This document shows positions 1 to 10,000 of a stretch of 64,000 bases of DNA, in pieces. Origin of the DNA: Mesorhizobium norvegicum (GTDB lineage Bacteria > Pseudomonadota > Alphaproteobacteria > Rhizobiales > Rhizobiaceae); contig NZ_SMYZ01000013.1 of assembly GCF_004919685.1 (NCBI RefSeq), positions 1-64,000 on the forward strand, in the 5' to 3' direction. The notes under the pieces were generated by a model that made no database searches, was not told the origin of the DNA, and was given only the letters and a program-made list of their open reading frames with translations. The translations under genes and the position numbers were made by a program. Position 1 is the first letter of the stretch, and each line of letters begins with the position of its first letter.

Positions 1-148
1 CGGCCGCGATCGGCGCGGCCAAACCAAAGGGATTTCCTTCCCTTTCAAGGATCTGGAGTGGAATACATTGCGACACGCAAGCAGGCCGGCGCCCCGTAGG
101 GAGCCAGCCTATGGGATGGGGCGGAACCGAAGTTCCGCCCGAAGAGTG

Positions 149-736
149 TCAGCCCAGGGCCGCCATCTGGAGGTCGGCCGCCTGCCGGCTGACGCCCTGG
201 CCGGGATTCTCGGTCTGGCGTTCGTAAGGCTTCCAGCCTTCACCAACGACGTGCTCGTAGGCTGCCACGGCGCCCTCGGCCGCCATGCGCAGCGCATGTG
301 CCTGCAGGCCCATTTCGGCGGCGAATTCGCGCTTGCGCTGGGCCTTGCTGTCGAAGCCGACCGGACCGTCAATGTCTTCGTCGCGGGTGTCATTGGCGAG
401 CTTGGCCGTAGCGTCCTTCGCCTCGGTGACGGCTTTCGAGTAGAACTGGCCTGCTCCATAAGCCGAACCGACATGGGAGCCGACGATCCTTTGCAGGTGG
501 ATCTGCATGGCCTTTTCGGAAAGGCCCTCGGAGAGCGTATCGGCGCTTTCGATCAGGCTGCGCTCATGGAATTCACGAATGCCGTCGCTGTCGAGGACGG
601 AGAGGCCGAAGCTTTCGGAAATGAGGGTGGCCTGGTGGCCATCCGGGCAGCAGAGCCGGACCATTTCGAGGGTTGTGCCCTTGCGGAGCTGGACGACGCG
701 GGCCTTGGTCTTGGTGGAGCGGGTTGAACTGGACAT
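149..736 (-). CDS. Conserved hypothetical protein of rhizobial plasmids
   Basis: A 195-residue soluble protein with no signal peptide, membrane segment or catalytic motif that I recognise. It is rich in Ala, Glu and Lys and looks mainly helical. Proteins of this type sit beside ParB-like and DUF1419 genes on rhizobial plasmids, and that context (the ParB-like gene lies 2.2 kb away on the same strand) is the main reason to accept it. An open frame of 219 codons on the opposite strand covers the same bases but has the atypical Arg/Gly/Leu-rich composition of a shadow frame. Function unknown; a plasmid upkeep or transfer role is only a guess. Confidence 0.7.
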   Translation of the reverse strand: MSSSTRSTKTKARVVQLRKGTTLEMVRLCCPDGHQATLISESFGLSVLDSDGIREFHERSLIESADTLSEGLSEKAMQIHLQRIVGSHVGSAYGAGQFYSKAVTEAKDATAKLANDTRDEDIDGPVGFDSKAQRKREFAAEMGLQAHALRMAAEGAVAAYEHVVGEGWKPYERQTENPGQGVSRQAADLQMAALG

Positions 737-1251
737 TGAACTTTCCTTTCTAGCGATGCCCTTCAGGTGTTCCGGCCCTTGCCAGTTTTCCCTGCGGGTG
801 CGGTCAAAAGGAACCGGCGGAAGCTGGACGCTTCAGGGTCCTGAGCCTGCCAGGCGAGCGAGGTTGGCTTGCGGACAAGCGGGGCCAGTTCTTCACTGGC
901 CTTGCGCGGGACGCGGGCCAGCCTTGCCGAGATCGGCGGGTTCCGGCCGCTTCGCGGCGCGATAGCGGCCTTGAAGCGGACAGCCGCCGGTTCAGACCGC
1001 AGCAAACCCGCCGGGAAGACCGGCAAGGGGATGGCACGGATACCGGCATGCGGGAAGGATAAGCACCCGGTCGCCCCGCGCTGCCATGCCATCGCACCGC
1101 CTGCCCAATGACGCTGGGCGTTCGCGGTTTGAACGCCGGCTGCTGCTGGTATAGATGAGCTGCGCCGGTCCGCCGCTGCGGATCAGATCTTTGGCCTGCT
1201 GCCACATCAGACTAACAGCGCACCGTATTCAATCCCGAGGCGAGGGCAGCG
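737..1251. other. Gene-poor GC-rich stretch
   Basis: About 0.5 kb without a convincing gene. Several short overlapping frames exist on both strands, all rich in Arg, Ala and Gly as expected from GC-rich non-coding DNA. A minus-strand frame beginning at 1207 (starting MWQQAKDLIRSGG) has a protein-like first 22 residues and may be the start of a lost gene, but it decays at once. No terminator or promoter was identified. Confidence 0.4.
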
Positions 1252-1470
1252 ATGACCGATCACAACGACGACCACGTCTATGACGATACGACAGGGGAAT
1301 GGCGACCAGCCTCGAAATGGCTGACATCAACGCTTCTGCCGGAAGCATCGAAGTGCGCGACGCCGCCGGCACCATGCTGGCCGACGGCGACTCCGTCGTC
1401 CTCGTCAAGAACCTCGAGGTCAAGGGTGCCGGCCAGACCGTGAAGAAGGGCACGGTGATCCATGCGAAGA
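1252..1470 (+). pseudogene. Broken YjdM/PhnA-like gene
   Basis: The first frame starts MTDHNDDHVYDD and runs to WRPAS. The reading then continues one frame over from about 1313 with EMADINASAGSIEVRDA, LADGDSVVLVKNLEVKGAG and KKGTVI. These segments match the small PhnA/YjdM family (historically called alkylphosphonate protein PhnA, true role unclear), in which the motif LADGDSV...KDLKVKG is conserved. One missing base near 1313 (GCC TCG AAA where GCC TCG GAA would restore the frame) splits the gene. The family's last 30 or so residues after GTVI are absent, so the 3' end is also lost. Non-functional as written unless the base is a sequencing error; the missing end argues for real decay. Confidence 0.7.
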
Positions 1471-1495
1471 GCTGCGCGGTGATCGCGGACAGACA

Positions 1496-2379
1496 TTATG
1501 CGTCCCTCCGCTGCCAATCCATGAAGCTTGATGGCCCGCCATAGACACGGTGGCGTGCAACATCGATGACGAATCCAAAGCGGCCGACATGATATTCGTC
1601 AGTCGCAACGAGAAAGCGACGTGCCTCCGTGCCCGGTCCGCGCTTGCCGCCAGGGGTCGCGATAATTTCGGTGAACTCGGCCTGGTGCTCGCAACGGATC
1701 GCCGACACCACGACCCAGTCATCGGCATGCTTCTCGAAAAATGCCCGCTCGTCCTTTTTCGCGGATTGGCCGGGTTCGAGCACCCTCCCGTGGATCGCCT
1801 CCCAGGCGTCAGGATACCAGTCGCGGATCGACTTTTCCGCACAAGCCTTCTCGAAGTCTGTGAAGAGTTGGGGAAAAGCCTGGGCGACGGCCGCCCAATG
1901 GCAATCCTCTTCATACCAGCCGCCATAGGAGCGGAGCATGTCATGGACTTTGTGATTTCGCTCCGCCGACAGATGGAACCCGCCATGGCCTGCCGTCGAG
2001 TGAGCCACGACGCCTCGGCATAGACGGTCGCTCCCTGCGAAGTTCCCCATGGCGTGTGGGCGCGGGAGTATATCTCGCGACGTCCGAGCGCTGCGCGCTG
2101 CCGCTGGTGGAGGGCGTTCTCCTCGACATGCGCGCGAAACGCCGCCTTGTCGGCAAGCTCACCGGCATGGCCGTAGAAATCGCTGCGCGTCCATTCGGCC
2201 ATGGGCCGGCGGATACGCCAGCCCGTGACAAGATAGTGCCGGCCGTCGCGGGCTGGAGCCATGGCGAAGGCGTGCTCACCGACAAGGGCAACGCAAAGCC
2301 CGTCGGCGCTTCGGCCAAAAGAAACTCCCGGAAACCCGGGGGTTTCGACGTCATGGGTTTCAGAAGTTCGCGCAGTCAT
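1496..2379 (-). pseudogene. DUF7007-type plasmid protein, frameshifted
   Basis: The N-terminal part (from 2379: MTARTSETHDVETPGF... to PWGTSQGATVYAE) and the C-terminal part (GVVAHSTAGHGGFHLSAE... to GGPSSFMDW, ending at 1496) together make one roughly 290-residue protein of the family found on rhizobial and sphingomonad plasmids. They lie in different frames. Restoring one G in the coding strand at about 2013-2014 (GCC GAG GCG to GCC GAG GGC GTC GTG) joins them exactly. The start codon overlaps the stop of the upstream gene by 4 bases (ATGA), so the two were translationally coupled. Function of the family is unknown. Either a recent inactivation or a sequencing error in a C run. Confidence 0.75.
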
Positions 2380-2852
2380 GCTGCCGTCCTCCCCTCTACG
2401 GCATCCGCCGCTACTGTGTCGGCCGTGACTTGCTGCAACACGGCGTTGGGATAGCCGTGGCGGCTAAGCCATTCCTCGGCGGCTGTGCGATTGGCGGCAA
2501 GATGGACAAGCTCCGCATCGTCGCCGGCGCGGTCGAGAACGAGAACCGTGCCGATGGCGGGCCGCTCGTTAATCGAAAACTTCAGGTCGTTGTTCACCGA
2601 AAACGTCTGGTGGACGCGCAACACAATGGTTCCTTGACTGCCATAGTCACCCTTGTGCAGGGTGATCGAGGCGGGCAGCGTCGTACTGCCGACGCGGGTC
2701 TCGGCCTGTTTGCGGATCAGGCGGCCGCCACCGTTGCGATTTTCCCAGGCTGCGACCTTCTTGCGATGCCGCTCTGGCGGGCGTGGGGATCCGTCGGAAT
2801 AAGTCACGATCGAACCGAGGGGAACGAGGTCATAGATCAATTGAGCCGACAT
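2376..2852 (-). CDS. Conserved hypothetical plasmid protein
   Basis: A 158-residue protein if it begins MSAQLIYDLVPLGSIV at 2852. That ATG is preceded by ACGGAGACC, a good ribosome binding site, whereas the upstream in-frame ATG at 2873 has none. The N-terminal half carries a basic stretch (RPPERHRKKVAAWENRNGGG); the C-terminal half has an Ala/Glu-rich helix. It overlaps the next gene by 4 bases (ATGA), so the pair forms an operon, probably continuing from the ParB-like gene 96 bases upstream. I do not recognise a catalytic family. Genes like this recur in rhizobial plasmid maintenance blocks. Confidence 0.7.
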   Translation of the reverse strand: MSAQLIYDLVPLGSIVTYSDGSPRPPERHRKKVAAWENRNGGGRLIRKQAETRVGSTTLPASITLHKGDYGSQGTIVLRVHQTFSVNNDLKFSINERPAIGTVLVLDRAGDDAELVHLAANRTAAEEWLSRHGYPNAVLQQVTADTVAADAVEGRTAA

Positions 2853-2948
2853 GATGGTCTCCGTGTTGCTCATGGTGGAAACAGAACCGCCGCCGGTGAT
2901 GTGCCGGCGGCGGAATGATCGTTCTGAGGGAAAGGTAGGCTGAGCCGC

Positions 2949-4691
2949 CTACTCGGCGGCCACCTTGTAAGGCTCGATCTGTTCGTCCGCGAGGTCCTCC
3001 TCCCGCGGAGCGGAATCCTCGCCGACGTTGTCATGCGCGGGCTCAACAACCGCATCGCCGTCGAGCTCGTCCTGGTGCTGCGGCGTGTCGTCGTCAGGCT
3101 GTTTTCTGGCCTCGTTCTTCTTCAGCCAGGAGGTCAGCTTTTCGGGAGTGGGCGCAAACAGCGCCGACGGGTGGACGAAGCGGCCTTCCTTGAAATGCTC
3201 GACCAGGGCCGCACGGGTGTCCTTGACCTTCTGACGGGGCAGGACGGATGTATCCGCGCAGGCGGCTTCCAAGGCCGGCCGCGACAGGCATGACAGGAAA
3301 TCCTCCGTCCCCATGTTGGCCAGGAAGTTGTCGGCGGCGATGACGTCGCCGGCGACACGGGCGACAACCCCGCTGTCCGAGCGATTCTCCCTGCAGGACA
3401 AAACGTCTGTCAGCAAGGACCGCACGGCAATGCGCAGCGTGTCGATGTCGAACTTGAGCTTGCCGTCCTGGTCGAACAGGCGCGCGGCATGTTCGCCGAG
3501 GCCTGTGGCCCCGTAATAGGAGATGTCGCGGGCGCTAGATGCCACTGTCACATTCTGGCCGGCGAAGGCGAGAACGAGCAGCGCCATCAGCGTGTCGTCC
3601 CCGATCGGTGCGCGAGACAGCGCCTCGTGCAGCGCGTCGGTACGCAGGTCGCCGATCATCTCCATGCCTTTGCGCGTTACGTCCGGACGCGGCTTTGCCG
3701 TAACGACGATATCATCGCCATCGGCCTCGACGTCAGCGCCATTCTTGCCCTTGGGCTTTTTGGCCGCCGGCATGCGGTACGCAACCGACTGCACCTTGCC
3801 GTCGCGGTCGAGATACATGGCGGTGTGATCGGACTTCGACGACTTACCGTACACACGCTCGGCCTTGGGCGGCAGCTTCGGCTCGCCCCACTGACCGGCT
3901 TCCACGATCGCGCCACGCTTGGGCACAGTGTTTGCCATCCACTCCTGCTGCGCGCCAAGGAAGGCCTCGACATCCGTCGTATAGCGGCTGTCCTGGTCGG
4001 CCGGAGCAAACAGGTCCTCGACCCAGGCAATGCCGTAGGCCTGGGCGAGTTCGTCACCGAAGCTGGCGTCGCGCGCGTACATGCGGCGCTTCGTCAAGCC
4101 CTGCGCCACGCTCCACCACGACACCTGCGGATCGGTCTTGGACGGCTTGTGCTTCTTCCAGACCTCCTTCTGCTCATCAAGCGAAGCCGACGCGATGGTG
4201 CGCAGCTGCTGCTCGTTGGGCATGTCGCCCTTGGCCATCTGATCGAGCATTGCCGGCAGAACGTTGGCGAGCAGGCGCAGCTTCCTGATCTGGCGGACGG
4301 GAAGCGCCAAAGCGACAGCGATGGCTTCCTCGGTCCAGCCCAGTGCAACCAAACGTTCGATCGCTCGCCATTGGTCGACGGGATTGAGCTGTTCGTGCGC
4401 CAGCGTCTCGGCCAGCGACCGCATTGCGCCACCATCCTCGGCCCTCTCGATCACCAGGACGGCGATTTCTTCCAGACCGGCCGCGATCGCCTGCTTCACC
4501 CGGCGATGGCCGGCATCGATGACGTAGCCATTGCCGCCTTCCGTCTCCAGCGCCACGACAGGCGGCTGCACGATGCCGACGGCGCGAATGGTAGCCAGCA
4601 GCAGCGCGTCGGCCTGCGGACTGGACTTCGAGCGTCGCGCCTTGTCAGGGTTATCCTTCAGCGCACGCGGATCGACAAACGTCAGTTCCAT
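2949..4691 (-). CDS. ParB/RepB/Spo0J-family nuclease-domain protein
   Basis: A 580-residue protein. Residues 1-100 form a ParB N-terminal (sulfiredoxin-like, CTP-binding) domain, with VDPRALKDNP and the GHRR motif (here DAGHRRVKQAIAAG) matching box II of ParB. Residues 100-160 hold the helix-turn-helix region (LGWTEEAIAVALALPVRQIRKL). The remaining 400 residues are the long C-terminal extension typical of accessory ParB-like proteins on rhizobial plasmids, ending in an acidic tail. True partition ParB/RepB proteins are about 300-340 residues and sit next to parA/repA; none is here, so this is more likely an accessory regulator or transfer-associated factor than the plasmid's segregation protein. 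It heads a minus-strand group with the two genes downstream. Confidence 0.8.
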   Translation of the reverse strand: MELTFVDPRALKDNPDKARRSKSSPQADALLLATIRAVGIVQPPVVALETEGGNGYVIDAGHRRVKQAIAAGLEEIAVLVIERAEDGGAMRSLAETLAHEQLNPVDQWRAIERLVALGWTEEAIAVALALPVRQIRKLRLLANVLPAMLDQMAKGDMPNEQQLRTIASASLDEQKEVWKKHKPSKTDPQVSWWSVAQGLTKRRMYARDASFGDELAQAYGIAWVEDLFAPADQDSRYTTDVEAFLGAQQEWMANTVPKRGAIVEAGQWGEPKLPPKAERVYGKSSKSDHTAMYLDRDGKVQSVAYRMPAAKKPKGKNGADVEADGDDIVVTAKPRPDVTRKGMEMIGDLRTDALHEALSRAPIGDDTLMALLVLAFAGQNVTVASSARDISYYGATGLGEHAARLFDQDGKLKFDIDTLRIAVRSLLTDVLSCRENRSDSGVVARVAGDVIAADNFLANMGTEDFLSCLSRPALEAACADTSVLPRQKVKDTRAALVEHFKEGRFVHPSALFAPTPEKLTSWLKKNEARKQPDDDTPQHQDELDGDAVVEPAHDNVGEDSAPREEDLADEQIEPYKVAAE

Positions 4692-5784
4692 GGAGATGCT
4701 CCTTCAAGTGGTTTGCGGACACCGCCGTTCGTTCGCTGTGTCCTTCCTCGTCTTCTTCCCGAAGACTTCCCCCGGCCTGCGGAGCGGACGGGCCGGTGCA
4801 ATTGCGGCCGAGCATCCCTGCCCGGCTGGCCGAGCGGGGCTCTTGGGCCCTGCGCAGGACGACGCGGCCGGGATCGCGAGCGGCGCGGTTGAGCGCCAGC
4901 GTCAGCGGCCTGCCCGATCTGCGAGCGGGTTTTATTCCTCCTCCGTTTTCCTTTCCTCATCCCTGCGACGTAGACCGGGGTATGGAGATAAGCGGAAAAT
5001 TTTGCACGGCAAACTGGAGGTTAACGTCTTTGAACCTACGGACGCCGCAAGGAGCCCTTCGGCTCGAAGCTGTCGCGCCGTGAAGTCACCCATTTATGGT
5101 CAGGAGGTCAGCTACGAACTCGTGCAGGCCAAACGTTCCGGAAGACGTCGAGCGGCAACTCCGAACCATCTGATGGAGGCTAACAGGCAGTCCATCTCAA
5201 CCCTTCCACGTAGTTGAGCGAAGCCGCGCGCCTCGAACTCTAAAAGATATCGGGCCTTAGCCAATCATTGCTTTCCCTGATCGCAGGATAGGCGCAGATG
5301 GCCAGCCGCGCCATTTCCTCAACCCGGCTCGCTCTATCATGGTCACGGCTGTTTTCGCCCACTTTGTTGAGCGCCTTGCCGAATGCAGCGTATGCTATCT
5401 TGTGGACATCAATCAGCGCTCGGGGGCCGTTGGACGGTTCTCTGTCTCGGCGCGGCGGCTCCCGTGGCGACAGCCCACCATTGTTCTATGTTTGTTGTTT
5501 CTGAGGAGAAACCCGGCTGCTAACGTGGGACCCCGGGTATTGTCCCATTTCGGGACCAAAGTGCTGGCATTGCTCTTGCTTGGGACGTGGTGCCGGTTGA
5601 TCCCGGTCCTGATCGCCCACTTTGATCAGGTGTAGGCTCGCCGGGCTTGAGGTGGTTGGGGTTTCTTCGCCCGGCGAGTTCCGCCACGCTAAGAACAAAG
5701 GCCGGCGCCCTCGCCGAAGCTTATCCGAATGGCACCGGCCACGGGCGGGATTGGGATCCGCCGCGCCTTGACATAGCTGGGTCG
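4692..5784. other. 1.1-kb region with a possible small gene and a hairpin
   Basis: No full gene is convincing. On the minus strand an open frame from 5485 down to the stop at 5240-5242 encodes a protein-like sequence (IDVHKIAYAAFGKALNKVG, then RVEEMARLAICAYPAIRES) but has no ATG, TTG or GTG in a sensible place near its start. It may be a frame-broken remnant of a small plasmid gene. At 5637-5646 and 5669-5678 a perfect 10-bp inverted repeat (CTCGCCGGGC / GCCCGGCGAG) with a 22-base loop could form a stem-loop; it has no T-run, so its role is open. The stretch next to the ParB-like gene (4700-4960) is Arg-coding GC-rich DNA with no signal. Confidence 0.4.
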
Positions 5785-6264
5785 TTACGTAGCGTCAGGT
5801 GGTGCGGACGCTTTGGCTTTCCGCTTCGCAGGTGCCTTCTTGGCTGCTGCGACGGGTTCAGCCTTGCGGCCAAGCCCGATGGACTTCGCCAGTTGCGAGC
5901 GCTGAGCGGCGTAATTCGGGGCCGTCATCGGATAGTCGCGCGGCAAGCCCCACTTCTCGCGATAGGCGTCCGGCGTCAGACCGAAGTCCGTGCTAAGGTG
6001 CCGCTTCAGGGATTTGAACTTCTTGCCGTCTTCGAGGCAGATAATGAAGTCTGGCGTCACTGATTTCTTCGGGTTGACCGCGGGAGTTTGCGGCTCGACG
6101 ACAGGCGCGATCGGCGTACCAAGCCCGGACAGAGACTTGTGCACGGATGCGATTAGTTCAGGCAGGCCGGTAGCCGGTACAGGGTTCTTACTTACGTAGG
6201 CGGATACAATCTCCGCAGTAAGCTCGGCTAGTTCGGCGGGGAGGTGGTCGGATTCTTCTGTCAA
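5785..6264 (-). CDS. MucR/Ros-family transcriptional regulator
   Basis: A 159-residue protein with the MucR/Ros domain at residues 70-140: TPDFIICLEDGKKFKSLKRH followed by LTPDAYREKWGLPRDYPM and YAAQRSQLAKSIGLG, all hallmarks of the family. These regulators bind AT-rich DNA and control exopolysaccharide, motility and symbiosis genes in rhizobia. The zinc site is unusual. The first Cys is present, the second ligand is Asp as in MucR, the first His is present, but the two positions that carry the last His in Ros are Asp and Phe (STDFGL). The C-terminal tail is Lys/Ala-rich (AAAKKAPAKRKAKAS). Stand-alone gene; plasmid copies often add to a chromosomal mucR. Confidence 0.9.
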   Translation of the reverse strand: MTEESDHLPAELAELTAEIVSAYVSKNPVPATGLPELIASVHKSLSGLGTPIAPVVEPQTPAVNPKKSVTPDFIICLEDGKKFKSLKRHLSTDFGLTPDAYREKWGLPRDYPMTAPNYAAQRSQLAKSIGLGRKAEPVAAAKKAPAKRKAKASAPPDAT

Positions 6265-6433
6265 TGTGTCGGTCCTTTCGTCAGATTTGTCCCATCTCTA
6301 TTTGAGCACTGTCCAGTACGCAACCGGGCCTGATCTATTCTGAGCCAATGATGGCGGCCGGCTTTGCGGCGCTGGGCAAAGAGCGACGCCGAAATGACGC
6401 GTTCTTTTTGGCCGCGACTAAGCTGGAGACCGA

Positions 6434-6470
6434 TAAAAAAGGCTGCCCGTCAGCCATCTAAGTGACGGGC
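6434..6470 (-). terminator. Rho-independent terminator
   Basis: On the minus strand a perfect 8-bp stem (GCCCGTCA, 10-base loop, TGACGGGC) is followed by AGCC and six T residues. It lies about 65 bases beyond the stop of the small gene ending at 6534 and would end its transcript. Confidence 0.8.
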
Positions 6471-6533
6471 CGATTACATGCCGATTGGCTAAAATAACGG
6501 AACGTCCAACGGACAAGCACGGAACCAAAGCGG

Positions 6534-6695
6534 TTACGTCATCCGCTGGCCTTCCGCGAAGGCAAGGGCGACCGATTCTAGGTCGAATGATCGGGTAAGT
6601 TCTTCGCGGTTCCCAACAACACGGACGAACCACTCGCCCATGGCCTCGACTATCTCAACGGACGTGTGGTTTGCGCCGCCTTTGGTGTCGTCCAT
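6534..6695 (-). CDS. Small conserved hypothetical protein
   Basis: A 53-residue protein beginning MDDTKGGANHTSVEIVEAMG. The ATG at 6695 is preceded by ACGAGGCAG; a longer frame to 6755 adds 20 residues with Cys/Ser/Arg content unlike the rest. Its tail ESVALAFAEGQRM and the pattern GEWFVRVVGNREELTRSFD give a small alpha/beta fold with a positional similarity to many short rhizobial hypothetical proteins. A clear terminator follows, which supports a real monocistronic gene. Function unknown. Confidence 0.6.
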   Translation of the reverse strand: MDDTKGGANHTSVEIVEAMGEWFVRVVGNREELTRSFDLESVALAFAEGQRMT

Positions 6696-7021
6696 CGCAA
6701 CTGCCTCGTGTCTGGATGGGGACAAGACGAAACAATATGACTGCTCGCCTTTCAAGCGCTAAAAGGCCGGCGCCCGCTTTTGCGGGGGGCTCTGGCAGGC
6801 GCCGGCCGGACGGTCCAATCAGGTCCGCCGCGATGATCCAGTTAGCTGATTCTTGACGTCACGTCATGTGGTCCGGCTGGCCGGAGCCGAGCATGACCGA
6901 AACGTGGCATCAACATGGGTAAGCAGTTCGGCGCACCTCCTGCATCGCCTGCACCCGAGCGGCCTCGAACCTTTGCCCCCGGATAATGGCTGACAATGAT
7001 CGGCAGCCTGTATCGAGCCTG

Positions 7022-10000
7022 CTATGCGGCTGCACGCTGATCCCGGCCATCAGTCGAGGACGCGAGATCGGTTTCGATTTCCGCAAGCTGCCGGCGCTTC
7101 TCGGCCAGTTCACCAGAGAATCCGAACTCGCCGCCCTGACGCGACCGATAGGAGATGAGCCTGCGCTCGGCATCCTCAAGACGCTGGCGGTATTGTACCT
7201 GCTCGCCCTCGAAGCCGGCCAAGGCATGCTCGAGGCGAGAAATCGCACCAAGCGGCGTGGTGGTGACCGCGAGCTCAATCTCATGATCGACGCCGGTGCG
7301 CATCAGCATGGTGGCATAGTGGTAGCCGTCCTTGCCGAAACGCTCGCCGGAATATTGGAAATCGAACGCGCCTATAGAGGCGATTGAGGTTTTGCCTTCT
7401 TGGCTCTGCTGCACGAGGGTCAGGATTTCCTTCATCAGCGCACGACCGGCGAGTTTGCGCTCCGTGAACGCCTCGCCCCCGACCACCATGCTGAACCGAT
7501 CGCCGGTCGTCGGCACGAGGCGCTCGATATCCTGTCCGACCTCGCCGATGCGCCGGGTCGAATATTCGATATCGCGCTCGGCATCGCGGATCTGCCGTCG
7601 AACGGCGTGCTCATCATCGATGTGGGCCGCGCGAAGGCGCTCCAGACGGGCAATGTCTGCCTCCAGACCTGCCTTCTGCATCAGACGCGGATCGCCCGAG
7701 GCGATCGCCTTGGCCATCGCGAACTGGTTGGCCTGCCCCTCACCCATATCCTCCAGCCGCCGAATGGACGTGTCACCGGACAGGGCGGCCGCGATGAACC
7801 GGGCCTTGCGCTCGTTGTTCTGCCACATCTGGGCGTCCATCGATCCCTCCGTGGCGTAGGCGAAGATATCGATGACATCGTGCTGGTTGCCCTGCCGCAG
7901 GATACGACCTTCGCGCTGCTCGATCTGGGAGGGAAGCCACGGCACATCGAGATGATGCAGCGCCTTGAGGCGGAGTTGCGCGTTGACGCCGGTGCCCATC
8001 GTGTCGGAGGAGCCGATCAGGAACCGGATTTTTCCGGCCCGCACGTCGCCGAACAGGCGCTGCTTGGCCTCTGACTTCCTGAAATCCTGCATGAAGGCAA
8101 TTTCCGGTGCCGGAACGCCCCTGCGGACCAGCTCGTCCCTGATCCAACGATAGGCCGAGAAGCCTCTGGTCTTCTCGACGCTGATGGTGCCGAGATCGGA
8201 AAAAATCATCTGCGCTGCGCCCGCAAGCTCGAACGGCTTGCCGTCGGCGCGGACATAGCTGCTTTGCGCTGTTTCTTGCCAAATGCGGAAGGCATTGCCG
8301 ATCAGGGCGTTGAGTTTGTTGTCCGGCTCATTGTCATCGTCCGGATCGACCAGGCGCAGGTCGATCGCAGCGTGCCGGCCATCGGTGATGACCGACAGCA
8401 GGATGTCGTCACCAGGTTCTGCCGGACGGTCGCGTTCCTCGATGGCCTTGATGCGGGCGTCGAGCACCATCTGGTAACGCTTGAAGGCCGCGGACGGCTT
8501 GGCGGTGATGATCTGACGTGCGCCGCTGGAAAGCGCCGGCACCTTCACATAGTCCCGAAGATCTTGCGGCATCACCACATCCGCGAAGGAGCGGAACATG
8601 GCGATCAGCTCCGGCACGTTGACGAAGGTGGCGAAGCGCGTCACCGGCTTGTATTTGCCGGATGGCTGCAATTCGAGTTCAGTCGTGACGTCGCCGAAGG
8701 TCGAAGCCCAGGCGTCGAACTCGTGCAGGCCGCGCTGAAGCAGCGCCTCGTAACCGAGATAACGCTGCACCGAGAACATCTCGCCAAGCGTGTTGGTGAT
8801 CGGCGTGCCGGAGGCCAGCACGAGCGCCCGGCCCGGATTCTTCGTCTCGACGAACCGGGATTTGACATAAAGGTCCCAGGCCCGCTGCGAGCCGTTCGGA
8901 TCGACGCCCTTGAGCGTCGACATGTTGGTCGCGAAGGAAAGCTTCCTGAACTCCTGCGCTTCGTCGGCGATGATCTGGTCGACGCCGATCTCGGAGATGG
9001 TAAGCAGGTCGTCCTTGCGGGTCGCCAACGCCTCCAGCCGTTCCCTGAGCCCCTCCTTCAGCCGCTCGAGACGCTTGCGCGAAACGCGGTCGTCGCTCTC
9101 GACCTTGGTCAGCTGCGTCTCGTAGAGTTCCAGTTCGTCCTGGATCATCTGTTGCTCGAATGCCGACGGCACGCCGATGAAGCGGAAGGCGCTGTGGGTG
9201 ATGATGATCGCATCCCAGGTCGCCGTCGCCGCACGCGACAGGAAGCGATGTCGCTTGGCTAAAGAAAAATTCGTCTCATCGGCGACGAGGATTCGCGCGG
9301 TCGGGTAGAGCGCCAGGAATTCGCGGGCCATCTGTGCAAGGCAATGGCCGGGAACGACCAACATGGCCTTGGCGATCAGGCCAAGCCGGCGCTGCTCCAT
9401 GACGGCCGCGGCAATCGTCATGGTCTTGCCGGCGCCCACGGCGTGGGCGAGGTAGGTCGAGCCGGCCGAGACGATACGCCAGATACCGCGCTTCTGGTGT
9501 CCATAAAGAGAAAAGGCGCCGGAGGCGCCTGAAAGCTGCAGGTGATCCCCGTCGAATCTTCGGGGAGCGATGTTGTTGAAGCGGTCATTGTAGACCCGCG
9601 CCAGCCGGTCGGTCCGCTCGGGATCGGACCAGATCCAGTTCTGGAAAGCGGTCTTGATCTTCTGCAGCTTTTCCTTGGCGGCTTCCGTATCCACGACATT
9701 GAGCACGCGCTTTTCAGCAGGGCCCTCTTTCGCCGTATCGAAGATCTGCGGCACCCGGCTGTTCAGCGCGTCGGCTAGGAGCTCGCCGGCATGACGGCGA
9801 TCGGTGCCCCATTCGGACGTGCCGGCCGCCGTCCATCCCAATTGCCGCGCCTCGACGGTCCACGATGCCAGCTCCGGCATATGATGGATCCTGATCTCGG
9901 CACCCATCGTCTCCTTGATGAAGGCGACAACATCGGCGGCGGGTATCCATGGTGCGCCAAGACGGGCCGTAATATCGGAAGGCCGAAGATCGGCCGGCTG

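Noticed and set aside
2949..4691. Reading the ParB-like gene as the replicon's partition gene
   Set aside because: Protein is far longer than partition ParB/RepB, and no parA/repA or centromere repeats lie beside it.
3489..4892. 467-codon plus-strand open frame opposite the ParB-like gene
   Set aside because: Shadow of a GC-rich gene: Leu/Arg/Gly-rich, no family motif, and the opposite strand has clear ParB motifs.
8264..9262. 332-codon plus-strand frame opposite the methylase-helicase
   Set aside because: Lies within helicase-coding sequence on the other strand and shows no recognisable domain.
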